Below are positions 36,823 through 46,089 of a stretch of DNA of 64,000 bases, in pieces. The stretch covers positions 1,674,001 to 1,738,000 of the forward strand of contig CAWGVW010000001.1 of NCBI GenBank assembly GCA_963826145.1. The letters are read 5' to 3'. Under the pieces are notes generated by a model, which was not told the DNA's origin, did not search any database, and was given only the letters and a program-made list of their open reading frames with translations. Origin of the DNA: JBGPLJ01 sp963826145. GTDB taxonomy: Bacteria > Pseudomonadota > Gammaproteobacteria > Steroidobacterales > Steroidobacteraceae. The position numbers and the translations under genes were made by a program. Numbering within the stretch: the stretch's first letter is position 1; each line of letters begins with the position of its first letter.

Positions 36823-37218
36823 TCAACGGCCGCGCTGCAGGCGAAGGAGTTCCCGCCGCGCCCGCTTGTCCGGGCGCGACGCTGGTCGAGGCGGCGCACC
36901 ACCGAGCAATCGACGCTCGTCACGGCGCGCTACGCGCCGCGCGGCACTTTCAGGAGCTTCTTCATAGCTGGCAGCCGCCTCGGCCGCCGAACCTCGCCGC
37001 GCAGGCAGGGCCCGGATCTTAAGATCCCAGGACTCCTGCTCACGAGTGATTTCGAGACGATCGCCGACCTTCACTGCATGCGAAGGTTTTACGCGCGCAC
37101 CGTTCACGTGGACGCGCCCGCCATCGACTGCCGTGGTCGCGAGCGAGCGGCTGCGGAAGAAGCGCGCGTGCCAGAGCCACTTGTCGATGCGCGGTGCACC
37201 GCTATCGGGGTTCGCCAT
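36823..37218 (-). CDS. hslR: Heat shock protein 15-like S4 RNA-binding protein
   Basis: 131 aa: S4 domain at about 9-68 (RIDKWLWHARFFRSRSLATT, GGRVHVNGARVKPSHAVKVG), then a basic, disordered tail rich in Arg. Hsp15 recycles 50S subunits carrying stranded nascent chains. Only 100 nt, without recognisable features, separate it from yhhQ; the start is adjacent to the divergent kbl promoter region. Confidence 0.93.
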   Translation of the reverse strand: MANPDSGAPRIDKWLWHARFFRSRSLATTAVDGGRVHVNGARVKPSHAVKVGDRLEITREQESWDLKIRALPARRGSAAEAAASYEEAPESAARRVARRDERRLLGGAPPRPASRPDKRARRELLRLQRGR

Positions 37219-37228
37219 CGTTACACGG

Positions 37229-37234
37229 TATAAT
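37229..37234 (+). promoter_or_regulatory. Consensus -10 box for kbl-tdh
   Basis: TATAAT matches sigma70 exactly and would place the transcript start about 30 nt before the kbl GTG. A convincing -35 at 16-18 nt upstream is not seen. Confidence 0.4.
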
Positions 37235-37271
37235 CGCCGCCCCTCGAATTCACGGCCCTGGAGTTTCCAAG

Positions 37272-38462
37272 GTGGACGAACGGCTGCTCGCCCGGCTGCG
37301 CGAAGACACCGAAGCGCTGCGCGCCCAGGGACTCTACAAGACCGAGCGCGTCCTCGCGAGCGCGCAACAGGCGCGCGTCACGCTCGACTCGGGCGTCGAG
37401 GTGATCAATCTCTGTGCGAACAACTACCTCGGGCTCGCGAATCATCCGGCAGTCATCGAGGCCGCGCGTGCGACTCTCGCGACGCACGGCTACGGCATGG
37501 CGTCGGTGCGCTTCATCTGCGGCACGCAAACTATCCATCGCGAGCTTGAACAGCGGCTGTCGCGCTTCCTCCGTACCGACGATACGATCCTCTATTCCTC
37601 CTGCTTCGACGCCAACGGCGGGCTCTTCGAGACCCTGCTCGATGAGAAGGACGTCGTCATCAGCGACGCACTCAACCACGCGAGCATCATCGATGGCATC
37701 CGGCTCTGCAAAGCCGTCCGCAAGCGCTATGCGAACGCGGATATGACGGAACTCGAGCAGTGCCTGAAGGATTCCGCGGACGCGCGTACGCGCATGATTG
37801 CAACGGACGGCGTGTTCTCGATGGACGGCAGTCTCGCGCCGCTCAAGGCGATCTGTGACCTCGCGGACCGCTACCAGGCACTCGTGATGGTCGATGACTC
37901 GCACGCGGTCGGATTCATGGGTGCGCACGGCCGCGGAACTCACGAACTCGCGGACGTCTTGCAGCGGGTCGACGTTCTCACGGGCACGCTCGGCAAGGCG
38001 CTCGGGGGCGGCAGCGGCGGCTACGTTGCGGGGCGCGCGGCCATCGTCGGCTGGTTGCGGCAGCGCTCGCGACCCTATCTCTTTTCGAACAGCATTGCGC
38101 CGGTTGTCGCCGGCGCGAGCCTCAAGGTGCTCGACCTCATCGAGGAATCCGGTGAGTTGCGCACGCGCCTTTTCGAAAACGCGAAGTACTTCCGCGCGGG
38201 TATGACAACGCTCGGTTTCCAATTGCTGCCCGGTGAACACCCGATCATTCCCGTCATGCTGGGCGATGCGCCGCTCGCGCTCGCGATGGCCGATAGACTC
38301 CTGGCGCACGGCGTATACGTCATCGGCTTCGCGTTCCCCGTCGTGCCGAAAGGCGCGGCGCGCATCCGCACGCAGATGTCGGCGGCACACACGCGCGAGC
38401 AGCTCGACCAGGCCATCCAGGCTTTCGCGTCCGTCGGCCGGGAGCTTAAATTGATTCCATGA
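37272..38462 (+). CDS. kbl: Glycine C-acetyltransferase (2-amino-3-ketobutyrate CoA ligase)
   Basis: Splits 2-amino-3-oxobutyrate with CoA to glycine and acetyl-CoA. 396 aa PLP enzyme of the alpha-oxoamine synthase family: NNYLGLANHP (50-59), SVRFICGTQTIHRELE, DDSHAVGFMG, Schiff-base Lys242 in GTLGKALGGG. I choose GTG 37272, with GGAG 8 nt upstream, matching E. coli Kbl length (398); an upstream in-frame start lies inside hslR. Overlaps tdh (ATGA): together they turn threonine into glycine. Confidence 0.96.
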   Translation: MDERLLARLREDTEALRAQGLYKTERVLASAQQARVTLDSGVEVINLCANNYLGLANHPAVIEAARATLATHGYGMASVRFICGTQTIHRELEQRLSRFLRTDDTILYSSCFDANGGLFETLLDEKDVVISDALNHASIIDGIRLCKAVRKRYANADMTELEQCLKDSADARTRMIATDGVFSMDGSLAPLKAICDLADRYQALVMVDDSHAVGFMGAHGRGTHELADVLQRVDVLTGTLGKALGGGSGGYVAGRAAIVGWLRQRSRPYLFSNSIAPVVAGASLKVLDLIEESGELRTRLFENAKYFRAGMTTLGFQLLPGEHPIIPVMLGDAPLALAMADRLLAHGVYVIGFAFPVVPKGAARIRTQMSAAHTREQLDQAIQAFASVGRELKLIP

Positions 38463-39487
38463 AAGCACTCGTCAAATCGAAACGTGAACCCGGCATCTGG
38501 CTCGAGAACGTCCCGGAACCCAAGGTCGGACCGAACGATGTGCTGATCCGCGTGAAGCGCTCGGCCATCTGCGGCACTGACATGCACATCTACAACTGGG
38601 ATCGCTGGGCCGAGCAGACGATTCCCGTGCCGCTCGCAGTAGGTCACGAGTACTCCGGCGTGATCGTCGAGGTCGGCGGCGAAGTGCGCGGCTTCAAGAC
38701 CGGCGATCGCGTCTCAGGCGAAGGCCACATCACCTGCGGTCATTGCCGCAACTGCCGTGCCGGCCGCAGGCACCTTTGCCGCAATACGGTCGGGGTCGGC
38801 GTGAACCGCCCGGGCAGCTTTGCCGAGTACCTTGCGCTGCCGGCGGTGAACGCGTTCAAGCTCTCCGACGCCATCGACGACGATACCGCCGCGATCCTGG
38901 ACCCGTTCGGCAACGCGACGCACACCGCGTTGTCCTTCGGCATGGTGGGCGAGGATGTGCTGATCACGGGTGCGGGTCCCATCGGCGTGATGGCCGCCGC
39001 CATCGCGCGGTTTGTGGGCGCGCGCCATATCGTCGTGACTGACGTGAACGACTACCGCCTCGCGCTCGCGAGGAAGATGGGTGCGAGCCGCGCCATCAAT
39101 GTCACGCGCGAATCCCTCGACGACACGATGCGGGACCTCGGCATGGAGGAAGGCTTCGACGTCGGCTGCGAGATGTCAGGCAACCCGTCGGCGCTGCGTG
39201 AGCTGATCCGCACGATGCATCACGGCGGGAGCGTTGCGCTCCTTGGCATTCCACCCGGCGACACCGCGATCGACTGGAACCAGGTGATCTTCAAGGGACT
39301 CGTGCTGAAGGGTGTCTACGGCAGGGAAATGTTCGAGACCTGGTACAAGATGTCGAGCATGCTGCAGAGCGGGCTCGACATCCGGCCGGTGATCACCCAC
39401 CGTCTGCCGATCGCCGAATTTCAGCGCGGCTTCGAGATCATGGGCAGCGGCCAGTCCGGCAAGGTCATCCTCGACTGGGCCGCTTAG
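38459..39487 (+). CDS. tdh: L-threonine 3-dehydrogenase
   Basis: Zinc medium-chain dehydrogenase of 342 aa making 2-amino-3-oxobutyrate. Catalytic Cys38 and His63-Glu64 (CGTDMHIYNWDRW, GHEYSGV); structural zinc Cys93, Cys96, Cys99 and Cys107; NAD-binding ITGAGPIGVMAAAIA. Translationally coupled to kbl. The 18-nt gap to the convergent sppA has no clear terminator. Confidence 0.97.
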   Translation: MKALVKSKREPGIWLENVPEPKVGPNDVLIRVKRSAICGTDMHIYNWDRWAEQTIPVPLAVGHEYSGVIVEVGGEVRGFKTGDRVSGEGHITCGHCRNCRAGRRHLCRNTVGVGVNRPGSFAEYLALPAVNAFKLSDAIDDDTAAILDPFGNATHTALSFGMVGEDVLITGAGPIGVMAAAIARFVGARHIVVTDVNDYRLALARKMGASRAINVTRESLDDTMRDLGMEEGFDVGCEMSGNPSALRELIRTMHHGGSVALLGIPPGDTAIDWNQVIFKGLVLKGVYGREMFETWYKMSSMLQSGLDIRPVITHRLPIAEFQRGFEIMGSGQSGKVILDWAA

Positions 39488-39505
39488 TTAGTTACCGGTA
39501 CCTGC

Positions 39506-41356
39506 CTAGTCGACGGTGCAGGGGCAATAGGCGTAGGCGCGCATCGGTTCGCTGAATCGGGCAAGGCGCGCAAGTTCCTTGGTGAAAGGATCCGTCACGC
39601 GCCGGGTGAATTTGCGGGCGAGCGCGGCGTCCGACTCCTCGCCGAACCAGCCCTTCATCGTCGCGTCGAGGCGCATGACGAGTGCATCGCGCCAGGTGAT
39701 CGTGCGCTCGATCCACTTTTCCTCGTAGTCCTTGTCGACCTTCGCGAGGCGCGCGGCGGCCGTTACCGCTTCCTGGAACGTGCCGAGATGATCGACGAGA
39801 CCGATCTTGAGCGCCGCAGCGCCGGACCACACCCGGCCGCGCGCGATCGAATCGATCTGCTCCGGCGTGCGCTTGCGCCCTGCGGCGACACGCGCAAGGA
39901 ATTCGTGGTAGCCGCGCTCCGTAACGAGCTGCAGGACAGCCCGCGCATCGGCACTCATGGTCCGGTCGAGCCGGAACTGGCCGCTGAGATTGGTCGTGCC
40001 AACGCCGTCGACGTGCACGCCGAGCTTGTCGAGGGTGCGCTCGAACGTCGGCACGATCGCATAGATGCCGATCGATCCGGTGATCGTGCCTGCGTCCGCG
40101 TAGATCTGATCGGCTCCCGAGGCGATGTAGTAGCCGCCCGAGGCCGCGACGCTGCTCATCGAGGCAACGACGGGCTTGCCGGCCTGCCGCAGGGCCTCGA
40201 CCTCCCGATAAATCTCCTCCGAGGCGAAGACGCTTCCGCCCGGGCTGTCGATGCGCAGGACCACCGCTTTCACGTCATCGTCGTAGCGGGCTTCCCGCAG
40301 AAGCTCGGAAGTCGAATCGCCACCGACCGTGCCGGGAGCACGGTAGCCGTCGAGGATCTCGCCGGAGGCGACGACTATCGCGACCTTGTTATCCGAATGC
40401 TTGCCGAGCACTGGCTCGGCGCGCGTCGCGAGCAGATATTCGCGCACGCTCACTTGATTGTAGCTGTGTGTCGAATCGTCCTCGCCCACCACGCCCTTGA
40501 GGATCCCTTCGACTGCCGGCCGCGTCTCGACGGCGGTCACGAGGCCCCTGTCGAGCGCCACCTTCGCCGTGTCGCCCGCCGCCGCCTTCAGGGACGTTGC
40601 GAAGTCGTTGGCATAGGTCGCAAGTGTTCCGGCCGCAAGTTTGCGGTGTTTGTCGACATCGGCCTGATACTGCGACCACAGGTCGCCGAGCCACACGCGG
40701 CTTTCCTCGCGCTCCTCGGGGGACATGTCCCTGCGCACGAACTCATCGGGCGAGCTTTTGTACTCACCGACCTTGAACACGTTCACGTCGACGAGGAGCT
40801 TGTCGATGACGTCGCGATAGTACATACGGTAGCGGTCGAAGCCGTCGATCAGCACGAAGCCCATCGGGTCGAGGTAGATGTCGTCCGCGTAGGTCGCAAG
40901 GAAGTACTGCGGCTGGTCGTAGTATTCGCCGAGCGCGACGATACGCTTGCCGCTTTTCCTGAACTCCTCGAGGCTCGTGCCGAGCTCACGCAGCTTCGCA
41001 AGCCCGCCGCCGCTAAGGCCTGTGAGATCGAGGACCACAACCGCTATGCGCTTGTCGTCCTTGGCCCGGCCGAGCGCCTCTTTCAGATCGCGCAGCAGCG
41101 TTTCGTCGGCGAAGTCGCCGGTAAGTTGATCAACGCGCCGGCTGATCGCCCCCCCCGACAGCTCCTCGACCAGCGTGCCCTCGGGCGCGATGACGAGAGC
41201 CGCCTTGGCCGGGACCATCGGAATCGAGGGATTGGTTGCTGTGATGAACAGCGCAAGGAGGACGAGCAGGAGCACCAGGTGCAGTACCCTGCGTACGGCA
41301 TCGAGGGCATGCCAGACAAATCGCAGGATCAGCCCGACCCCGCGCAAGATCGCCAT
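39506..41356 (-). CDS. sppA: Signal peptide peptidase SppA, 67K type
   Basis: 616 aa membrane-anchored serine protease degrading cleaved signal peptides. N-terminal membrane helix at about 15-43. The tandem domains provide the Lys/Ser dyad: Lys in VFKVGEYKSSPDEF (N half) and Ser in MSSVAASGGYYIASGADQIY (C half), followed by GTITGSIGIYAIVP. Length fits the long E. coli-type enzyme. 9 nt after rplS on the same strand, so likely expressed with the ribosomal genes. Confidence 0.95.
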   Translation of the reverse strand: MAILRGVGLILRFVWHALDAVRRVLHLVLLLVLLALFITATNPSIPMVPAKAALVIAPEGTLVEELSGGAISRRVDQLTGDFADETLLRDLKEALGRAKDDKRIAVVVLDLTGLSGGGLAKLRELGTSLEEFRKSGKRIVALGEYYDQPQYFLATYADDIYLDPMGFVLIDGFDRYRMYYRDVIDKLLVDVNVFKVGEYKSSPDEFVRRDMSPEEREESRVWLGDLWSQYQADVDKHRKLAAGTLATYANDFATSLKAAAGDTAKVALDRGLVTAVETRPAVEGILKGVVGEDDSTHSYNQVSVREYLLATRAEPVLGKHSDNKVAIVVASGEILDGYRAPGTVGGDSTSELLREARYDDDVKAVVLRIDSPGGSVFASEEIYREVEALRQAGKPVVASMSSVAASGGYYIASGADQIYADAGTITGSIGIYAIVPTFERTLDKLGVHVDGVGTTNLSGQFRLDRTMSADARAVLQLVTERGYHEFLARVAAGRKRTPEQIDSIARGRVWSGAAALKIGLVDHLGTFQEAVTAAARLAKVDKDYEEKWIERTITWRDALVMRLDATMKGWFGEESDAALARKFTRRVTDPFTKELARLARFSEPMRAYAYCPCTVD

Positions 41357-41365
41357 GCTCGCGTC

Positions 41366-41710
41366 CTAGATCTTCTCTTCGATGCGCGCGGCCTTGCCCG
41401 ACAGGTCACGCAGATAATAGAGCTTCGCGCGCCGCACATTGCCGCGCCGCTTCACCTGGATTTCCGCGATCGCGGGGCTGAAGGTCTGGAACACGCGTTC
41501 GACGCCTTCGCCGTGCGAGATCTTGCGCACCGTGAACGAGGAGTTGAGGCCGCGATTGCGCTTGGCAATGACGATGCCCTCATAGCCCTGCACGCGTTCC
41601 CGGTCGCCTTCCTTCACTTTCACCTGCACGAGAACCGTATCGCCCGGGGCGAACTCGGGAATCTTGCGTGTGGCGCGGCGTGCTTCGATTTCTGCGATGA
41701 GCTTGTTCAT
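41366..41710 (-). CDS. rplS: 50S ribosomal protein L19
   Basis: 114 aa: FAPGDTVLVQVKVKEGDRER, VQGYEGIVIAKRNRGLNSSF, and RRGNVRRAKLYYLRDLSGKA, the last being the C-terminal signature. Last ribosomal gene of rpsP-rimM-trmD-rplS. Confidence 0.98.
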   Translation of the reverse strand: MNKLIAEIEARRATRKIPEFAPGDTVLVQVKVKEGDRERVQGYEGIVIAKRNRGLNSSFTVRKISHGEGVERVFQTFSPAIAEIQVKRRGNVRRAKLYYLRDLSGKAARIEEKI

Positions 41711-41720
41711 GGCTTAAATC

Positions 41721-42470
41721 TCACTTCGAATTCAATTCCAGTTCTTTCCGGTATTCGGCGAGAAGCTTGCGCTCCTCGGCATTCAATTCCATCCGCTCGA
41801 CGAGCTCGGGCCGGCGCTGCCAGGTGCGGCCCAACGCCTGCTTCAGCCGCCAGCGCTCGATGTCGCGGTGATTGCCCGACAACAGCACCTGCGGCACGCG
41901 CATCCCGTCCAGCTCTTCCGGTCGCGTGTAGTGCGGCCAGTCGAGGAGCCCGCGCGTGAAGGATTCCTCCACCGCCGACCGTTCATCGCCAAGCACACCC
42001 GGCAACAGCCTGACCACCGCATCCATCATCGCGAGCGCCGGCAATTCTCCGCCGCTCAGCACATAATCCCCGATCGACCATTCCTCGTCGATCTCGGTCG
42101 CGAGCAGCCGCTCGTCGACTCCCTCATAGCGTCCCGCCACGAGGACGAGGCCCGCAAGCCTCGAGAAGCGACGCGCCGCTTCCTGATCGAATCTCCGGCC
42201 CTGGGCCGTGAGATAGATTCGCGGCGACCCCTTTGGCGCCCGGTTGACCGCCGTGCGCAAAGCGGTGCGCAGCGGCTCAACTCTGATCACCATGCCCGGG
42301 CCGCCGCCGTACGGCCGATCGTCGACCGTCCGGTGCAAATCGGTCGCATAGTCACGCGGATCGACGACACCGACTTCCACCAGGCCCGACGTGATCGCCC
42401 TGCCGGTCACCCCATACTGAACCGCTTCGCGGATCATCACGGGAAAAAGCGTGACCACTTCAATGCGCAC
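41721..42470 (-). CDS. trmD: tRNA (guanine37-N1)-methyltransferase
   Basis: SPOUT trefoil-knot methyltransferase of 249 aa making m1G37, which prevents +1 frameshifting. Signature blocks: DDRPYGGGPGMVIRVEPLRT, LVAGRYEGVDERL, SIGDYVLSGGELPALAMMDA, and LDWPHYTRPEELDGMRVPQV. Catalytic Asp lies in the C-terminal DWPHYTRP region. Confidence 0.98.
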   Translation of the reverse strand: MRIEVVTLFPVMIREAVQYGVTGRAITSGLVEVGVVDPRDYATDLHRTVDDRPYGGGPGMVIRVEPLRTALRTAVNRAPKGSPRIYLTAQGRRFDQEAARRFSRLAGLVLVAGRYEGVDERLLATEIDEEWSIGDYVLSGGELPALAMMDAVVRLLPGVLGDERSAVEESFTRGLLDWPHYTRPEELDGMRVPQVLLSGNHRDIERWRLKQALGRTWQRRPELVERMELNAEERKLLAEYRKELELNSK

Positions 42471-42495
42471 GGCGGGCGAACTCCCGATACTTCCG

Positions 42496-43017
42496 CTAGC
42501 CCTCAGGCTCCCCTTCGGGCTCCTGCCAGTTCACCCAGACCGTCCGTTCCTTCCGATCGACCCGGCGCAGAAATGCGGCCGTCGCCGGAATCATATGCTG
42601 TGCCTCACCCTCGACCACCATCACGGCGTAGCCGGCCGTCTCCATGAAGTACGCGACCTTGCCGAGCCGCTTGCCGTCATGGCGGCAGACCGTCATGCCG
42701 ATCAGGTCGGCGCGATAATGCTCGCGTTCGCCGAGCTTCGGCAGCTCGCTTCGCGGGACCTCGATCGTGTCGCCCGCCAGGCGCTGCGCGCTGTCCCGGT
42801 CATCGCACCCCGCGATTCGCGCGACAAAATGTCGGCCATGCGGCTTCGCCGCTTCGACACGAATCGCGCGGCGACCGCCGCGGTTCGTCAAATGCCAGGT
42901 CGGGTAGTCCAGGATCCCCTCGGCCGGATCCGTGAAGGATTCGATCCGAATCCAGCCGCGAATCCCGAAGGCGCCGAGCACCCTGCCGAGTTCGACCCAA
43001 GTCTCCTGAGGGGGCAT
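42496..43017 (-). CDS. rimM: Ribosome maturation factor RimM
   Basis: Assists 30S head assembly through S19. 173 aa: N-terminal beta-barrel WVELGRVLGAFGIRGWIRIE and C-terminal PRC-barrel LIGMTVCRHDGKRLGKVAYF. ATG 43017 gives the standard N-terminus; further upstream frame overlaps rpsP. 25 nt both to rpsP and to trmD. Confidence 0.96.
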   Translation of the reverse strand: MPPQETWVELGRVLGAFGIRGWIRIESFTDPAEGILDYPTWHLTNRGGRRAIRVEAAKPHGRHFVARIAGCDDRDSAQRLAGDTIEVPRSELPKLGEREHYRADLIGMTVCRHDGKRLGKVAYFMETAGYAVMVVEGEAQHMIPATAAFLRRVDRKERTVWVNWQEPEGEPEG

Positions 43018-43042
43018 GTTGCGCCCGCCCTCCCGGACTTCC

Positions 43043-43309
43043 TCAGGCAGCGGCCTTGCCCGTTTCGGCCTTCTTGTAGCCGCTGACGAGCGTACGAACG
43101 CGATCGGACAGCTGAGCGCCATGGCCGACCCAGTGCTCGATGCGCGCGATGTCGAGCTTCAGCTTCGTGTCCTTGCCGCGCGCGACCGGATTGAAGAAGC
43201 CGACGAGCTCGAGGTTGCTACCACCCTGACGCTTGCGGCTGTCGGTGACCACCACGTTGTAGAACGGTGCGCGCTTACCGCCGCGCCGAGTCAATCGAAT
43301 CGTAACCAT
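43043..43309 (-). CDS. rpsP: 30S ribosomal protein S16
   Basis: 88 aa beginning MVTIRLTRRGGKRAPFYNVV, with ELVGFFNPVARGKDTKLKLD. First gene of the operon, with a clear promoter and a strong leader hairpin just upstream. Confidence 0.98.
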   Translation of the reverse strand: MVTIRLTRRGGKRAPFYNVVVTDSRKRQGGSNLELVGFFNPVARGKDTKLKLDIARIEHWVGHGAQLSDRVRTLVSGYKKAETGKAAA

Positions 43310-43320
43310 CTCGTTAAGTA

Positions 43321-43345
43321 CCCGTACCGGGCAACCCGGAACGGG
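43321..43345 (-). promoter_or_regulatory. Leader hairpin just upstream of rpsP
   Basis: CCCGT-A-CCGGG-CAA-CCCGG-A-ACGGG (plus strand) is a two-part 10-bp stem with an A/A mismatch and a 3-nt loop. In the rpsP mRNA it ends about 11 nt before the ATG. It could modulate S16 translation; no known riboregulator motif is recognised. Confidence 0.45.
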
Positions 43346-43365
43346 GCCCGAAAAAAGAGGCGCGG

Positions 43366-43395
43366 ATTCTACAGAAAGTCCTGTGGGAATGACAA
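43366..43395 (-). promoter_or_regulatory. Sigma70 promoter of rpsP-rimM-trmD-rplS
   Basis: On the minus strand TTGTCA (43395-43390) and TAGAAT (43371-43366) are 18 nt apart, 5 of 6 matches each, immediately after the ffh stop codon and about 57 nt before rpsP. Confidence 0.65.
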
Positions 43396-43396
43396 T

Positions 43397-44752
43397 TTAG
43401 CGCGGCCCGCGGGGCCCCTTGGCGCCCATGCCGCGCAGGAAGTTCCTGACGCCCCCTTTCGACACCTTTTTCATCATTTTCTGCATGGCGAGGAACTGCT
43501 TGAGGAGCTTGTTGACCTCGGGAACCTGCAGCCCAGCCCCGGCCGCAATGCGGCGCTTGCGCGATCCGTCGATGATCGCCGGATAGCGGCGCTCCTTCGG
43601 TGTCATCGAATTGATGAGCGCGATCTGGTGCTTCATCGACTCATCGCCCATTGCCGGCGGTACCCCCCCTTGGGGTGCCATGCCCGCAGGCAATTTATCC
43701 ATCAGAGCACCGATGCCGCCCATGCTGCTGAGCTGCCGCAGCTGGTCGCGCAGGTCCACCAGGTCGAAGCCGTGCCCCTTCTGGATCTTGCGCGCGAGCT
43801 TTTCGGCCTTCTCGCGATCGACCTTCTGCTCCACCTCTTCGACGAGGCCGAGGACATCTCCCATGCCGAGGATGCGCGAGGCGATGCGGTCCGGGTGAAA
43901 GAGCTCGAGCGCGTCGGTCTTCTCTCCGAGGCCATAGAAGAGGATCGGTTGGCCGGTGACGTGCCGCACCGATAGCGCCGCACCACCTCGCGAATCACCG
44001 TCCGCCTTCGTCAACACCACACCCGTGAGCGCCAGGGCGTCGTTGAATGCGCGCGCGGCGTTCACCGCATCCTGGCCCGCCATTGCATCGACGACGAAGA
44101 GTCGCTCGGTGGCCGGGATGGCCTGATCGATGGCACGGACCTCAGCCATCATTTCCTCATCGACGTGCAGGCGTCCGGCCGTGTCAACGATCAGAACGTC
44201 ATAAAGACCGCGGCGCGCCTGCCCGTAAGCCGCTTGCGCCATCGCGGGCGGATCGCGCGAGTCCGGCGCCGCCCAGTAGGCGGCACCGATCTCGCCCGCG
44301 AGGCGCTCGAGCTGCAGCATCGCCGCGGGACGGTAGATGTCCGTACTCGTGAGGAGCGCCTTCTTCTTCTGGGTCGCCGCCAACCAGCGTGCGAGCTTCG
44401 CGGCAGTCGTCGTCTTGCCCGCACCCTGCAGGCCCGCGAGCAGCACCACGACCGGCGGCTCTGCCCGGAGATTCAGTCCGCGCGCGGGTTCACCGAGCAC
44501 CTGCACGAGCTCGGTGTGAATGATCTTGATGAAGGCCTGGCCCGGCGTGAGGCTCGCGCTCACTTCCGTGCCGAGGGCGCGCGCCTTGACCCGGTCGATG
44601 AATTCCTTAACCACCGGCAATGCAACGTCCGCCTCAAGCAACGCCATGCGCACCTGGCGAAGCGTTTCGCCGATGTTGTCGTCGGTGATGCGGCCGCGGC
44701 CACGTAGTGCATTGACTGCCTGAGTCAGGCGTTCGGAAAGCTTGTCGAACAT
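43397..44752 (-). CDS. ffh: Signal recognition particle protein Ffh
   Basis: 451 aa GTPase that binds the SRP RNA at 8898-9010 and signal sequences. N domain 1-90; G domain with GLQGAGKTTTAAKLA, DTAGRLHVDEEMM and TKADGDSRGGAALS; Met-rich M domain from about 330, ending in FLAMQKMMKKVSKGG and GMGAKGPRGPR. Full length. Upstream of rpsP on the same strand. Confidence 0.98.
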   Translation of the reverse strand: MFDKLSERLTQAVNALRGRGRITDDNIGETLRQVRMALLEADVALPVVKEFIDRVKARALGTEVSASLTPGQAFIKIIHTELVQVLGEPARGLNLRAEPPVVVLLAGLQGAGKTTTAAKLARWLAATQKKKALLTSTDIYRPAAMLQLERLAGEIGAAYWAAPDSRDPPAMAQAAYGQARRGLYDVLIVDTAGRLHVDEEMMAEVRAIDQAIPATERLFVVDAMAGQDAVNAARAFNDALALTGVVLTKADGDSRGGAALSVRHVTGQPILFYGLGEKTDALELFHPDRIASRILGMGDVLGLVEEVEQKVDREKAEKLARKIQKGHGFDLVDLRDQLRQLSSMGGIGALMDKLPAGMAPQGGVPPAMGDESMKHQIALINSMTPKERRYPAIIDGSRKRRIAAGAGLQVPEVNKLLKQFLAMQKMMKKVSKGGVRNFLRGMGAKGPRGPR

Positions 44753-44762
44753 GGCGGGAGAT

Positions 44763-44768
44763 TATAAT
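44763..44768 (+). promoter_or_regulatory. Possible -10 box for the CorB-like gene
   Basis: TATAAT lies 31 nt before the GTG start at 44800. The best -35 candidate (TTGTCG, 44742-44747) is only 15 nt away, so the assignment is weak. Confidence 0.3.
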
Positions 44769-44799
44769 CGGGACCGTCCATCGCACCGAGATCCTCGCC

Positions 44800-46089
44800 G
44801 TGAACACGATATCGACGACCGCACTCTGGGTTTCCCTGGTGGTGCTGCTCATCTCCATAGGCTATTTCGCCGGCACTGAAACGGCGCTGATGAGCGTGAA
44901 TCGCTATCGCCTGAGGCACCGGGCGGAAGCGGGCCAGCGTGCGGCACGCCTCACCGAAAAGCTCCTCAGAAAGCCCGACGCCCTCATCGGGGTAATCCTG
45001 CTCGGCGCTGCGCTTACCAACGTCATGGCTCCTGCCGTCCTTACGATGATAGTGCAGCAGCTCGGCGGCGGCGAACGGGCGGTCTTTGCAGCCGTGCTCG
45101 GACTTGGCGCCTTCATCTTCGTCTTCTGCGAGCTGGCACCGAAGACCTACGGTGTCTTTCATGCGGAGCGGCTTGCGCTGCCTTCTTCCTACGTGTACCA
45201 GCCGCTCCTTTTCGTCTTCACGCCGGTGATCTGGATCGCCAACAGAGTTGTCCGGGGTCTGCTCAGATTGGTCGGCATGTCGGCTGAGCAGACCGCCGGC
45301 CACTCATTGAGCGCAGATGAGCTCAGAACCGCGGTCGCCGAGGCTGCTGTCAGCGTGCCGCAGCGCCATCGGCAGATGCTCGTCAGCATCCTCGACCTCG
45401 AGCGCGTGTCCGTGGATGACATCATGGTCCCGCGCAACGAGGTCACGGGCATCGACATCACGGACGACTGGGACCAGATCCTCGAGCAACTGCGCCAGAC
45501 ACAGCACACGCGCATTCCACTCTACGAAGGCGAGCTCGACCAGCTGATCGGCCTTCTGCATATGAAAAACGTGGCACGCGAACTCGCGCGCGGCAAGCTG
45601 ACCCGGGACCTCTTGATGGAAATCGCGCGCGCGCGCGAGGCGTATTTCGTACCCGAAGGCACGACACTCAACACGCAGCTTCTCAATTTTCAGCGCAACC
45701 GCCGGCGCATGGCCTTCGTGGTCGACGAGTACGGTGACGTGCAGGGCCTGGTAACCCTCGAGGACATTCTCGAAGAGATCGTCGGCGAATTCACCACCGA
45801 CACGGCGAGCCTCATGCACAAGGAGGTGCATCGCGCACCCGATGGCAGCTACGTCATCAACGCAAGCGCGACCATCCGCGCCCTGAATCGCGGAATGAAC
45901 TGGAAACTCCCAACGGAGGGCCCGAAAACGCTCAACGGACTCATCGTCGAGCATCTGCAGTCGATCCCGGAGCCCGGTACGGCGCTGCGCATCGGCGACT
46001 ATGCGATCGAAGTGATGCAGACCGCAGATAACGTGGCAAAGACTGTGCGCCTGCGCGAAATCCCCGCACGCGAGGGCGATCAGAAGTAG
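44800..46089 (+). CDS. CorB/HlyC-CorC family membrane protein (DUF21-CBS-CorC)
   Basis: 429 aa, CNNM/CorC-type protein linked to Mg2+/Co2+ efflux. DUF21 transmembrane domain at 1-185 (SIGYFAGTETALMSVNRYRL and EDLAPKTYG-like CELAPKTYGVF). CBS pair at about 200-330 (DIMVPRNEVTGIDI, RMAFVVDEYGDVQGLVTLED). C-terminal CorC_HlyC domain follows (DGSYVINASATIRALNR). Start is GTG 44800, divergent from ffh. Last 10 nt overlap radA. Confidence 0.92.
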   Translation: MNTISTTALWVSLVVLLISIGYFAGTETALMSVNRYRLRHRAEAGQRAARLTEKLLRKPDALIGVILLGAALTNVMAPAVLTMIVQQLGGGERAVFAAVLGLGAFIFVFCELAPKTYGVFHAERLALPSSYVYQPLLFVFTPVIWIANRVVRGLLRLVGMSAEQTAGHSLSADELRTAVAEAAVSVPQRHRQMLVSILDLERVSVDDIMVPRNEVTGIDITDDWDQILEQLRQTQHTRIPLYEGELDQLIGLLHMKNVARELARGKLTRDLLMEIARAREAYFVPEGTTLNTQLLNFQRNRRRMAFVVDEYGDVQGLVTLEDILEEIVGEFTTDTASLMHKEVHRAPDGSYVINASATIRALNRGMNWKLPTEGPKTLNGLIVEHLQSIPEPGTALRIGDYAIEVMQTADNVAKTVRLREIPAREGDQK

